NCBI GenBank assembly: GCA_950106755.1
Contig: CATNNA010000005.1
Span: 496,001 to 560,000, forward strand
Length of the DNA: 64,000 nt
From: Climacium dendroides
Lineage: Eukaryota > Streptophyta > Bryopsida > Hypnales > Climaciaceae
Direction: 5' to 3'
Shown in pieces: positions 40,807 to 54,196 of this stretch; positions within the stretch are counted from its first letter, which is position 1, and each line of letters starts with the position of its first letter. The position numbers and the translations under genes were made by a program. The notes under the pieces were generated by a model, which did not search any database, was not told the DNA's origin, and worked only from the letters and a program-made list of their open reading frames with translations.

Positions 40807-41514
40807 TTGTAGGAAAGCAATAGACTGGGTTGTCTTAAAATTAAGTTTTTTCATGAATCCTAATTATTTGGAACAATTGCAATTTGTGTATTACGTTTTT
40901 GGACATGTTTGCACGTCAAACCGATATAAATTATTGGTTTGGTTTGTATTAAATACAACACAATTTCTAGAGTATTTGTTTTGAGATCCATATCAAATGA
41001 AGAAGACAGTGTAGGAAAGCAATAGACTGGGTTGTCTTAAAGTTAAGGTTCTCCATGAATCCTAATTATTTTGAACAATTGCAACTTGTGTGTTACGTTT
41101 TTGGACATGCTTGCACGTCAAACCGATATAATTTATTGGTTTGGTTTGTATTAAATACACCACGATTTCTAGAGTATTTGTTTTGAAATCCATATCAAAT
41201 GAAGAAGACACTGTAGGAAAGCAATAGACTGCTTTGTCTTAAAGTTAAGTTTTTCCATGAATCCTAATTATTTTGAACAATTGCAACTTGTGTGTTACGT
41301 TTTCGGACATGCTTGCACGTCACACCGATATAATTTATTGGTTTGGTTTGTATTAAATACAGCACGATTTCTAGAGTATTTGTTTTGAAATCCATATCAA
41401 ATGAAGAAGACATTGTAGGAAAGCAATAGACTGGGATGTCTTAACATTAAGTTTTTCCATGAATCCTAATTATTTTGAACAATTGCAACTTGTGTGTTAC
41501 GTTTTTGGACATGC
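40807..41514 (+). repeat. Four-monomer segment related to 31716-32523
   Basis: Units 203-206 repeat the order of units 158-161, 9090 bp upstream. The order is a ttttttcatg unit with ggtttgg and aacacaattt, a poly-T-altered ctcc unit, an agactgctttg unit, and an acatt unit ending attagttttgag. It has gained private changes: aaggttctcc (near 41047), tacaccacg (41160), ttttcggac (41304) and cacaccg (41324). These suggest it is older than its neighbours. Confidence 0.65.
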
Positions 41515-44500
41515 TTGCACGTCAAACCGATATAATTTATTGGTTTGGTTTGTATTAAATACAGCATGATTTCTAGAGTATTAGTTTTGAGATCCATATC
41601 AAATGAAGAAGACAGTGTAGGAAAGCAATAGACTGGTTTGTCTTAAAATTAAGTTTTTCTATGAATCCTAATTATTTTGAACAATTGCAACTTCTGTGTT
41701 ACGTTTTTGGACATGCTTGCACGTCAAACCGATATAATTTATTGGTTTGGTTTGTATTAAATACAGCACGATTTCTAGAGTATTTGTTTTGAAATCCATA
41801 TCAAATGAAGAAGACACTGTAGGAAAGCAATAGACTGGGTTGTCTTAAAATTAAGTTTTTCCATGAATCCTAAATATTTTGAACAATTGCAACTTGTGTG
41901 TTACGTTTTTGGACATGCTTGCACGTCAAACCGATATAATTCATTGGTTTGGTTTGTATTAAATACAGCACGATTTCTAGAGTATTTGTTTTGAAATCCA
42001 TATCAAATGAAGAAGACATTGTAGGAAAGCAATAGACTGGGATGTCTTAACATTAAGTTTTTCCATGAATCCTAATTATTTGGAACAATTGCAATTTGTG
42101 TATTACGTTTTTGGACATGTTTGCACGTCAAACCGATATAATTTATTGGTTTGGTTTGTATTAAATACAGCATGATTTCTAGAGTATTTGTTTTGAAATT
42201 CATTTCAAATGAAGAAGACAGTGTAGGAAAGCAATAGACTGGGTTGTCTTAAAATTAAGTTTTTCCATGAATCCTAATTATTTTGAACAATTGCAACTTC
42301 TGTGTTACGTTTTTGGACATGCTTGCACGTCAAACCGATATAATTTATTGGTTTGGTTTGTATTAAATACAGCATGATTTCTAGAGTATTTGTTTTGAAA
42401 TCCATATCAAATGAAGAAGACACTGTAGGAAAGCAATAGACTGCTTTGTCTTAAAGTTAAGTTTTTCCATGAATCCTAATTATTTTGAACAATTGCAACT
42501 TGTGTGTTACGTTTTTGGACATGCTTGCACGTCAAACCGATATAATTTATTGGTTTGGTTTGTATTAAATACAGCACGATTTCTAGAGTATTTGTTTTGA
42601 AATCCATATCAAATGAAGAAGACATTGTAGGAAAGCAATAGACTGGGTTGTCTTAAAATTAAGTTTTTCCATGAATCCTAATTATTTGGAACAATTGCAA
42701 TTTGTGTATTACGTTTTTGGACATGTTTGCACGTCAAACCGATATAAATTATTGGTTTCGTTTGTATTAAATACAACACAATTTCTAGAGTATTTGTTTT
42801 GAGATCCATATCAAATGAAGAAGACACTGTAGGAAAGCAATAGACTGGGTTGTCTTAAAGTTAAGTTTCTCCATGAATCCTAATTATTTTGAACAATTGC
42901 AACTTGTGTGTTACGTTTTTGGACATGCTTGCACGTCAAACCGATATAATTTATTGGTTTCGGTTTTATTAAATACAGCATGATTTCTAGAGTATTTGTT
43001 TTGAAATTTATTTCAAATGAAGAAGACACTGTAGGAAAGCAATAGGCTGGTTTGTCTTAAAGTTAAGTTCTTCCATGAATCCTAATTATTTTGAACAATT
43101 GCAAGTTGTGTGTTACGTTTTTGGACATGCTTGCACGTCAATTCGATATAATTTATTGGTTTGGGTTTTATTAAATACAGCATGATTTCTAGAGTATTTG
43201 TTTTGAAATCCATTTCAAATGTCAAAGACAGTGTAGGAAAGCAATAGGCTGGTTTGTCTTAAAGTTAAGTTTTTCCATGAATCCTAATTATTTTGAACAA
43301 TTGCAACTTGTGTGTTACGTTTTTGGACATGCTTGCACGTCAAACCGATATAATTTATTGGTTTGGTTTGTATTAAATACAACACGATTTCTAGAGTATT
43401 TGTTTTGAAATCCATATCAAATGAAGAAGACACTGTAGGAAAGCAATAGGCTGGGTTGTCTTAAAATTAAGTTTTTCCATGAATCCTAAATATTTTGAAC
43501 AATTGCAACTTGTGTCTTACGTTTTTGGACATGCTTGCACGTCAAACCGATATAATTTATTGGTTTGGTTTGTATTAAATACAGCACGATTTCTAGAGTA
43601 TTTGTTTTGAAATCCATATCAAATGAAGAAGACACTGTAGGAAAGCAATAGACTGGGTTGTCTTAAAATTAAGTTTTTCCATGAATCCTAATTATTTTGA
43701 ACAATTGCAACTTCTGTGTTACGTTTTTGGGCATGCTTGCACGTCAAACCGATATAATTTATTGGTTTGGTTTGTATTAAATACAGCATGATTTCTAGAG
43801 TATTAGTTTTGAGATCCATATCAAATGAAGAAGACAGTGTAGGAAAGCAATAGACTGGTTTGTCTTAAAATTAAGTTTTTCTATGAATCCTAATTATTTT
43901 GAACAATTGCAACTTCTGTGTTACGTTTTTGGACATGCTTGCACGTCAAACCGATATAATTTATTGGTTTGGTTTGTATTAAATACAGCACGATTTCTAG
44001 AGTATTTGTTTTGAAATCCATATCAAATGAAGAAGACACTGTAGGAAAGCAATAGACTGGGTTGTCTTAAAATTAAGTTTTTCCATGAATCCTAAATATT
44101 TTGAACAATTGCAACTTGTGTGTTACGTTTTTGGACATGCTTGCACGTCAAACCGATATAATTCATTGGTTTGGTTTGTATTAAATACAGCACGATTTCT
44201 AGAGTATTTGTTTTGAAATCCATATCAAATGAAGAAGACATTGTAGGAAAGCAATAGACTGGGATGTCTTAACATTAAGTTTTTCCATGAATCCTAATTA
44301 TTTGGAACAATTGCAATTTGTGTATTACGTTTTTGGACATGTTTGCACGTCAAACCGATATAATTTATTGGTTTGGTTTGTATTAAATACAGCATGATTT
44401 CTAGAGTATTTGTTTTGAAATTCATTTCAAATGAAGAAGACAGTGTAGGAAAGCAATAGACTGGGTTGTCTTAAAATTAAGTTTTTCCATGAATCCTAAT

Positions 44501-45732
44501 TATTTTGAACAATTGCAACTTCTGTGTTACGTTTTTGGACATGCTTGCACGTCAAACCGATATAATTTATTGGTTTGGTTTGTATTAAATACAGCATGAT
44601 TTCTAGAGTATTTGTTTTGAAATCCATATCAAATGAAGAAGACACTGTAGGAAAGCAATAGACTGCTTTGTCTTAAAGTTAAGTTTTTCCATGAATCCTA
44701 ATTATTTTGAACAACTGCAACTTGTGTGTTACGTTTTTGGACATGCTTGCACGTCAAACCGATATAATTTATTGGTTTGGTTTGTATTAAATACAGCACG
44801 ATTTCTAGAGTATTTGTTTTGAAATCCATATCAAATGAAGAAGACATTGTAGGAAAGCAATAGACTGGGTTGTCTTAAAATTAAGTTTTTCCATGAATCC
44901 TAATTATTTGGAACAATTGCAATTTGTGTATTACGTTTTTGGACATGTTTGCACGTCAAACCGATATAAATTATTGGTTTCGTTTGTATTAAATACAACA
45001 CAATTTCTAGAGTATTTGTTTTGAGATCCATATCAAATGAAGAAGACACTGTAGGAAAGCAATAGACTGGGTTGTCTTAAAGTTAAGTTTCTCCATGAAT
45101 CCTAATTATTTTGAACAATTGCAACTTGTGTGTTACGTTTTTGGACATGCTTGCACGTCAAACCGATATAATTTATTGGTTTCGGTTTTATTAAATACAG
45201 CATGATTTCTAGAGTATTTGTTTTGAAATTTATTTCAAATGAAGAAGACACTGTAGGAAAGCAATAGGCTGGTTTGTCTTAAAGTTAAGTTCTTCCATGA
45301 ATCCTAATTATTTTGAACAATTGCAAGTTGTGTGTTACGTTTTTGGACATGCTTGCACGTCAATTCGATATAATTTATTGGTTTGGGTTTTATTAAATAC
45401 AGCATGATTTCTAGAGTATTTGTTTTGAAATCCATTTCAAATGTCAAAGACAGTGTAGGAAAGCAATAGGCTCGTTTGTCTTAAAGTTAAGTTTTTCCAT
45501 GAATCCTAATTATTTTGAACAATTGCAACTTGTGTGTTACGTTTTTGGACATGCTTGCACGTCAAACCGATATAATTTATTGGTTTGGTTTGTATTAAAT
45601 ACAACACGATTTCTAGAGTATTTGTTTTGAAATCCATATCAAATGAAGAAGACACTGTAGGAAAGCAATAGGCTGGGTTGTCTTAAAATTAAGTTTTTCC
45701 ATGAATCCTAAATATTTTGAACAATTGCAACT
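41515..45732 (+). repeat. Tandem 11-monomer duplication (offset 2222 bp)
   Basis: About 41515-43510 matches 43737-45732. Noticed differences are caattg against caactg (44715) and ggctggtttg against ggctcgtttg (45474). Shared marks are ataattcattgg (41942 and 44164), a tttatttc ending (43008 and 45230), aattcgat (43141 and 45363) and aaatgtcaaag (43221 and 45443). The gtcaaag form appears here for the first time and marks the right third of the window. Confidence 0.82.
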
Positions 45733-45933
45733 TCTGTGTTACGTTTTTGGACATGCTTGCACGTCAAATCGATATATTTTATTGGTTTGGTTTGTATTAA
45801 ATACAGCACGATTTCTAGAGTATTTGTTTTGAAATCCATATCAAATGAAGAAGACACTGTAGAAATGCAATAGGCCGGTTTGTCTTAAAATTAAGTTTTT
45901 CCATGAATCCTAATTATTTTGAACAATTGCAAT

Positions 45934-48900
45934 TTGTGTATTACGTTTTTGGACATGTTTGCACGTCAAACCGATATAATTTATTGGTTTGGTTTGTATT
46001 AAATACAGCATGATTTCTAGAGTATTTGTTTTGAAATCCATTTCAAATGTCAAAGACAGTGTAGGAAAGCAATAGGCTGGGTTGTCTTAAAGTTAAGTTC
46101 TTCCATGAATCCTCATTATTTTGAACAATTGCAACTTCTGTGTTACGTTTTTGGACATGCTTGCACGTCAAACCGATATAATTTATTGGTTTGGTTTGTA
46201 TTAAATACAGCACGATTTCTAGAGTATTTGTTTTCAAATCCATATCAAATGAAGAAGATACTTTAGGAAAGCAATAGGCTGGGTTGTCTTAAAGTTAAGT
46301 TTTTCCATGAATCCTAAATATTTTGAACAATTGCAACTTCTGTATTTCGTTTTTGGACATGCTTGCACGTCAAACCGATATAATTTATTGGTTTGGGTTT
46401 TATTAAATACAGCATGATTTCTAGAGTATTTGTTTTGAAATCCATTTGAAATGAAGAAGACAGTGTAGGAAAGCAATAGGCTGGTTTGTCTTAAAATTAA
46501 GTTTTTCCATGAATCCTAAATATTTTGAACAATTGCAACTTGTGTGTTACGTTTCTGGACATGCTTGCACGTCAAACCGATATAATTTATTGGTTTGGGT
46601 TTTATTAAATACAGCATGATTTCTAGAGTATTTGTTTTGAAATCCATTTCAAATGTCAAAGACACTGTAGGAAAGCAATAGGCTGGCTTGTCTTAAAACT
46701 AAGTTTTTCCATGAATCCTAATTATTTTGAACAATTGCAACTTGTGTGTTACGTTTTTGGACATGCTTGCACGTCAAACCGATATAATTTATTTGTTTGG
46801 TTTGTATTAAATACAGCATGATTTCTAGAGTATTAGTTTTGAGATCCATATCAAATGAAGAAGACAGTTAAGGAAAGCAATAGACTGGGTTGTCTTAAAA
46901 TTAAGTTTTTCCATGAATCCTAATTATTTTGAACAATTGCAACTTCTGTGTTACGTTTTTGGACATGCTTGCACGTCAAACCGATATAATTTATTGGTTT
47001 GGTTTGTATTAAATACAGCATGATTTCTAGAGTATTTGTTTTGAAATCCATATCAAATGAAGAAGACACTGTAGGAAAGCAATAGACTGCTTTGTCTTAA
47101 AGTTAAGTTTTTCCATGAATCCTAATTATTTTGAACAATTGCAACTTGTGTGTTACGTTTTTGGACATGCTTGCACGTCAAACCGATATAATTTATTTGT
47201 TTGGTTTGTATTAAATACAGCATGATTTCTAGAGTATTTGTTTTGAAATCCATTTCAAATGTCAAAGACAGTGTAGGAAAGCAATAGGCTGGGTTGTCTT
47301 AAAGTTAAGTTCTTCCATGAATCCTCATTATTTTGAACAATTGCAACTACTGTGTTACGTTTTTGGACATGCTTGCACGTCAAACCGATATAATTTATTG
47401 GTTTGGTTTGTATTAAATACAGCACGATTTCTAGAGTATTTGTTTTGAAATCCATATCAAATGAAGAAGACACTTTAGGAAAGCAATAGGCTGGGTTGTC
47501 TTAAAGTTAAGTTTTTCCATGAATCCTAAATATTTTGAACAATTGCAACTTCTGTGTTACGTTTTTGGACATGCTTGCACGTCAAACCGATATAATTTAT
47601 TGGTTTGGGTTTTATTAAATACAGCATGATTTCTAGAGTATTTGTTTTGAAATCCATTTCAAATGAAGAAGACAGTGTAGGAAAGCAATAGGCTGGTTTG
47701 TCTTAAAGTTAAGTTTTTCCATGAATCCTAATTATTTTGAACAATTGCAACTTGTGTGTTACGTTTTTGGACATGCTTGCACGTCAAAACGATATAATTT
47801 ATTGGTTTGGTTTGTATTAAATACAGCACGATTTCTAGAGTATTTGTTTTGAAATCCATATCAAATGAAGAAGACACTGTAGGAAAGCAATAGGCTGGGT
47901 TGTCTTAAAGTTAAGTTCTTCCATGAATCCTCATTATTTTGAACAATTGCAACTTCTGTGTTACGTTTTTGGACACGCTTGCACGTCAAACCGATATAAT
48001 TTATTGGTTTGGTTTGTATTAAATACAGCACGATTTCTAGAGTATTTGTTTTGAAATCCATATCAAATGAAGAAGACACTGTAGGAAAGCAATAGACTGG
48101 GTTGTCTTAAAATTAAGTTTTTCCATGAATCCTAAATATTTTGAACAATTGCAACTTGTGTGTTACGTTTTTGGACATGCTTGCACGTCAAACCGATATA
48201 ATTTATTGGTTTGGTTTGTATTAAATACAGCACGATTTCTAGAGTATTTGTTTTGAAATCCATATCAAATGAAGAAGACACTGTAGGAAAGCAATAGACT
48301 GCTTTGTCTTAAAGTTAAGTTTTTCCATGAATCCTAATTATTTTGAACAATTGCAACTTGTGTATTACGTTTTTGGACATGTTTGCACGTCAAACCGATA
48401 TAATTTATTGGTTTGGTTTGTATTAAATACAGCATGATTTCTAGAGTATTTGTTTTGAAATCCATTTCAAATGTCAAAGACAGTGTAGGAAAGCAATAGG
48501 CTGGGTTGTCTTAAAGTTAAGTTCTTCCATGAATCCTCATTATTTTGAACAATTGCAACTTGTGTCTTACGTTTTTGGACATGCTTGCACGTCAAACCGA
48601 TATAATTTATTGGTTTGGTTTGTATTAAATACAGCACGATTTCTAGAGTATTTGTTTTCAAATCCATATCAAATGAAGAAGATACTTTAGGAAAGCAATA
48701 GGCTGGGTTGTCTTAAAGTTAAGTTTTTCCATGAATCCTAAATATTTTGAACAATTGCAACTTCTGTATTTCGTTTTTGGACATGCTTGCACGTCAAACC
48801 GATATAATTTATTGGTTTGGGTTTTATTAAATACAGCATGATTTCTAGAGTATTTGTTTTGAAATCCATTTGAAATGAAGAAGACAGTGTAGGAAAGCAA

Positions 48901-50705
48901 TAGGCTGGTTTGTCTTAAAATTAAGTTTTTCCATGAATCCTAAATATTTTGAACAATTGCAACTTGTGTGTTACGTTTCTGGACATGCTTGCACGTCAAA
49001 CCGATATAATTTATTGGTTTGGGTTTTATTAAATACAGCATGATTTCTAGAGTATTTGTTTTGAAATCCATTTCAAATGTCAAAGACACTGTAGGAAAGC
49101 AATAGGCTGGCTTGTCTTAAAACTAAGTTTTTCCATGAATCCTAATTATTTTGAACAATTGCAACTTGTGTGTTACGTTTTTGGACATGCTTGCACGTCA
49201 AACCGATATAATTTATTTGTTTGGTTTGTATTAAATACAGCATGATTTCTAGAGTATTAGTTTTGAGATCCATATCAAATGAAGAAGACAGTTAAGGAAA
49301 GCAATAGACTGGGTTGTCTTAAAATTAAGTTTTTCCATGAATCCTAATTATTTTGAACAATTGCAACTTCTGTGTTACGTTTTTGGACATGCTTGCACGT
49401 CAAACCGATATAATTTATTGGTTTGGTTTGTATTAAATACAGCATGATTTCTAGAGTATTTGTTTTGAAATCCATATCAAATGAAGAAGACACTGTAGGA
49501 AAGCAATAGACTGCTTTGTCTTAAAGTTAAGTTTTTCCATGAATCCTAATTATTTTGAACAATTGCAACTTGTGTGTTACGTTTTTGGACATGCTTGCAC
49601 GTCAAACCGATATAATTTATTTGTTTGGTTTGTATTAAATACAGCATGATTTCTAGAGTATTTGTTTTGAAATCCATTTCAAATGTCAAAGACAGTGTAG
49701 GAAAGCAATAGGCTGGGTTGTCTTAAAGTTAAGTTCTTCCATGAATCCTCATTATTTTGAACAATTGCAACTACTGTGTTACGTTTTTGGACATGCTTGC
49801 ACGTCAAACCGATATAATTTATTGGTTTGGTTTGTATTAAATACAGCACGATTTCTAGAGTATTTGTTTTGAAATCCATATCAAATGAAGAAGACACTTT
49901 AGGAAAGCAATAGGCTGGGTTGTCTTAAAGTTAAGTTTTTCCATGAATCCTAAATATTTTGAACAATTGCAACTTCTGTGTTACGTTTTTGGACATGCTT
50001 GCACGTCAAACCGATATAATTTATTGGTTTGGGTTTTATTAAATACAGCATGATTTCTAGAGTATTTGTTTTGAAATCCATTTCAAATGAAGAAGACAGT
50101 GTAGGAAAGCAATAGGCTGGTTTGTCTTAAAGTTAAGTTTTTCCATGAATCCTAATTATTTTGAACAATTGCAACTTGTGTGTTACGTTTTTGGACATGC
50201 TTGCACGTCAAAACGATATAATTTATTGGTTTGGTTTGTATTAAATACAGCACGATTTCTAGAGTATTTGTTTTGAAATCCATATCAAATGAAGAAGACA
50301 CTGTAGGAAAGCAATAGGCTGGGTTGTCTTAAAGTTAAGTTCTTCCATGAATCCTCATTATTTTGAACAATTGCAACTTCTGTGTTACGTTTTTGGACAC
50401 GCTTGCACGTCAAACCGATATAATTTATTGGTTTGGTTTGTATTAAATACAGCACGATTTCTAGAGTATTTGTTTTGAAATCCATATCAAATGAAGAAGA
50501 CACTGTAGGAAAGCAATAGACTGGGTTGTCTTAAAATTAAGTTTTTCCATGAATCCTAAATATTTTGAACAATTGCAACTTGTGTGTTACGTTTTTGGAC
50601 ATGCTTGCACGTCAAACCGATATAATTTATTGGTTTGGTTTGTATTAAATACAGCACGATTTCTAGAGTATTTGTTTTGAAATCCATATCAAATGAAGAA
50701 GACAT
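45934..50705 (+). repeat. Tandem 12-monomer duplication (offset 2424 bp)
   Basis: 45934-48281 matches 48358-50705. Differences noticed are confined to the first unit (cttctgtgtt against cttgtgtctt, near 46138 and 48562, and aaacacg-region changes). Shared marks are ttttcaaatcc, ctttagg, tgtatttcg, a tttctgg site, ggctggcttg with aaactaag, gttaagg (46867 and 49291), cctcatt, aactactg and gacacgc. It carries the densest set of private variants in the window. Confidence 0.83.
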
Positions 50706-53700
50706 TGTAGGAAAGCAATAGACTGGGTTGTCTTAACATTAAGTTTTTCCATGAATCCTAAATATTTTGAACAATTGCAACTTGTGTGTTACGTTTTTGG
50801 ACATGCTTGCACGTCAAACCGATATAATTTATTGGTTTGGTTTGTATTAAATACAGCACGATTTCTAGAGTATTTGTTTTGAAATCCATATCAAATGAAG
50901 AAGACATTGTAGGAAAGCAATAGACTGGGTTGTCTTAACATTAAGTTTTTCCATGAATCCTAATTATTTGGAACAATTGCAACTTGTGTGTTACGTTTTT
51001 TAACATGCTTGCACGTCAAAACGATATAATTTATTGGTTTGGTTTGTATTAAATACAGCATGATTTCTAGAGTATTAGTTTTGAGATCCATATCAAATGA
51101 AGAAGACAGTGTAGGAAAGCAATAGACTGGTTTGTCTTAAAATTAAGTTTTTCTATGAATCCTAATTATTTTGAACAATTGCAACTTCTGTGTTACGTTT
51201 TTGGACATGCTTGCACGTCAAACCGATATAATTTATTGGTTTGGTTTGTATTAAATACAGCACGATTTCTAGAGTATTTGTTTTGAAATCCATATCAAAT
51301 GAAGAAGACACTTTAGGAAAGCAATAGGCTGGGTTGTCTTAAAGTTAAGTTTTTCCATGAATCCTAAATATTTTGAACAATTGCAACTTCTGTGTTACGT
51401 TTTTGGACATGCTTGCACGTCAAACCGATATAATTTATTGGTTTGGGTTTTATTAAATACAGCCTGATTTCTAGAGTATTTGTTTTGAAATCCATTTCAA
51501 ATGAAGAAGACAGTGTAGGAAAGCAATAGGCTGGTTTGTCTTAAAGTTAAGTTTTTCCATGAATCCTAATTATTTGGAACAATTGCAACTTGTGTGTTAC
51601 GTTTTTGGACATGCTTGCACGTCAAAACGATATAATTTATTGGTTTGGTTTGTATTAAATACAGCACGATTTCTAGAGTATTTGTTTTGAAATCCATATC
51701 AAATGAAGAAGACACTGTAGGAAAGCAATAGGCTGGGTTGTCTTAAAGTTAAGTTCTTCCATGAATCCTCATTATTTTGAACAATTGCAACTTCTGTGTT
51801 ACGTTTTTGGACACGCTTGCACGTCAAACCGATATAATTTATTGGTTTGGTTTGTATTAAATACAGCACGATTTCTAGAGTATTTGTTTTGAAATCCATA
51901 TCAAATGAAGAAGACACTGTAGGAAAGCAATAGACTGGGTTGTCTTAAAATTAAGTTTTTCCATGAATCCTAAATATTTTGAACAATTGCAACTTGTGTG
52001 TTACGTTTTTGGACATGCTTGCACGTCAAACCGATATAATTTATTGGTTTGGTTTGTATTAAATACAGCACGATTTCTAGAGTATTTGTTTTGAAATCCA
52101 TATCAAATGAAGAAGACATTGTAGGAAAGCAATAGACTGGGTTGTCTTAACATTAAGTTTTTCCATGAATCCTAAATATTTTGAACAATTGCAACTTGTG
52201 TGTTACGTTTTTGGACATGCTTGCACGTCAAACCGATATAATTTATTGGTTTGGTTTGTATTAAATACAGCACGATTTCTAGAGTATTTGTTTTGAAATC
52301 CATATCAAATGAAGAAGACACTGTAGGAAAGCAATAGGCTGGGTTGTCTTAAAGTTAAGTTCTTCCATGAATCCTCATTATTTTGAACAATTGCAACTTC
52401 TGTGTTACGTTTTTGGACACGCTTGCACGTCAAACCGATATAATTTATTGGTTTGGTTTGTATTAAATACAGCACGATTTCTAGAGTATTTGTTTTGAAA
52501 TCCATATCAAATGAAGAAGACACTGTAGGAAAGCAATAGACTGGGTTGTCTTAAAATTAAGTTTTTCCATGAATCCTAAATATTTTGAACAATTGCAACT
52601 TGTGTGTTACGTTTTTGGACATGCTTGCACGTCAAACCGATATAATTTATTGGTTTGGTTTGTATTAAATACAGCACGATTTCTAGAGTATTTGTTTTGA
52701 AATCCATATCAAATGAAGAAGACATTGTAGGAAAGCAATAGACTGGGTTGTCTTAACATTAAGTTTTTCCATGAATCCTAAATATTTTGAACAATTGCAA
52801 CTTGTGTGTTACGTTTTTGGACATGCTTGCACGTCAAACCGATATAATTTATTGGTTTGGTTTGTATTAAATACAGCACGATTTCTAGAGTATTTGTTTT
52901 GAAATCCATATCAAATGAAGAAGACATTGTAGGAAAGCAATAGACTGGGTTGTCTTAACATTAAGTTTTTCCATGAATCCTAATTATTTGGAACAATTGC
53001 AACTTGTGTGTTACGTTTTTTAACATGCTTGCACGTCAAAACGATATAATTTATTGGTTTGGTTTGTATTAAATACAGCATGATTTCTAGAGTATTAGTT
53101 TTGAGATCCATATCAAATGAAGAAGACAGTGTAGGAAAGCAATAGACTGGTTTGTCTTAAAATTAAGTTTTTCTATGAATCCTAATTATTTTGAACAATT
53201 GCAACTTCTGTGTTACGTTTTTGGACATGCTTGCACGTCAAACCGATATAATTTATTGGTTTGGTTTGTATTAAATACAGCACGATTTCTAGAGTATTTG
53301 TTTTGAAATCCATATCAAATGAAGAAGACACTTTAGGAAAGCAATAGGCTGGGTTGTCTTAAAGTTAAGTTTTTCCATGAATCCTAAATATTTTGAACAA
53401 TTGCAACTTCTGTGTTACGTTTTTGGACATGCTTGCACGTCAAACCGATATAATTTATTGGTTTGGGTTTTATTAAATACAGCCTGATTTCTAGAGTATT
53501 TGTTTTGAAATCCATTTCAAATGAAGAAGACAGTGTAGGAAAGCAATAGGCTGGTTTGTCTTAAAGTTAAGTTTTTCCATGAATCCTAATTATTTGGAAC
53601 AATTGCAACTTGTGTGTTACGTTTTTGGACATGCTTGCACGTCAAAACGATATAATTTATTGGTTTGGTTTGTATTAAATACAGCACGATTTCTAGAGTA

Positions 53701-54196
53701 TTTGTTTTGAAATCCATATCAAATGAAGAAGACACTGTAGGAAAGCAATAGGCTGGGTTGTCTTAAAGTTAAGTTCTTCCATGAATCCTCATTATTTTGA
53801 ACAATTGCAACTTCTGTGTTACGTTTTTGGACACGCTTGCACGTCAAACCGATATAATTTATTGGTTTGGTTTGTATTAAATACAGCACGATTTCTAGAG
53901 TATTTGTTTTGAAATCCATATCAAATGAAGAAGACACTGTAGGAAAGCAATAGACTGGGTTGTCTTAAAATTAAGTTTTTCCATGAATCCTAAATATTTT
54001 GAACAATTGCAACTTGTGTGTTACGTTTTTGGACATGCTTGCACGTCAAACCGATATAATTTATTGGTTTGGTTTGTATTAAATACAGCACGATTTCTAG
54101 AGTATTTGTTTTGAAATCCATATCAAATGAAGAAGACATTGTAGGAAAGCAATAGACTGGGTTGTCTTAACATTAAGTTTTTCCATGAATCCTAAT
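50215..54196 (+). repeat. Tandem 10-monomer duplication (offset 2020 bp), right arm, first
   Basis: About 50215-52176 matches 52235-54196. Shared rare marks are tttttaacatg (51002 and 53022), agcctgattt (51463 and 53483), ctttagg, cctcatt with gacacgc, and aaaacgat. Its first units are the last units of the preceding 12-mer copy, so this duplication came after the 12-mer duplication. I noticed no internal differences. Confidence 0.82.
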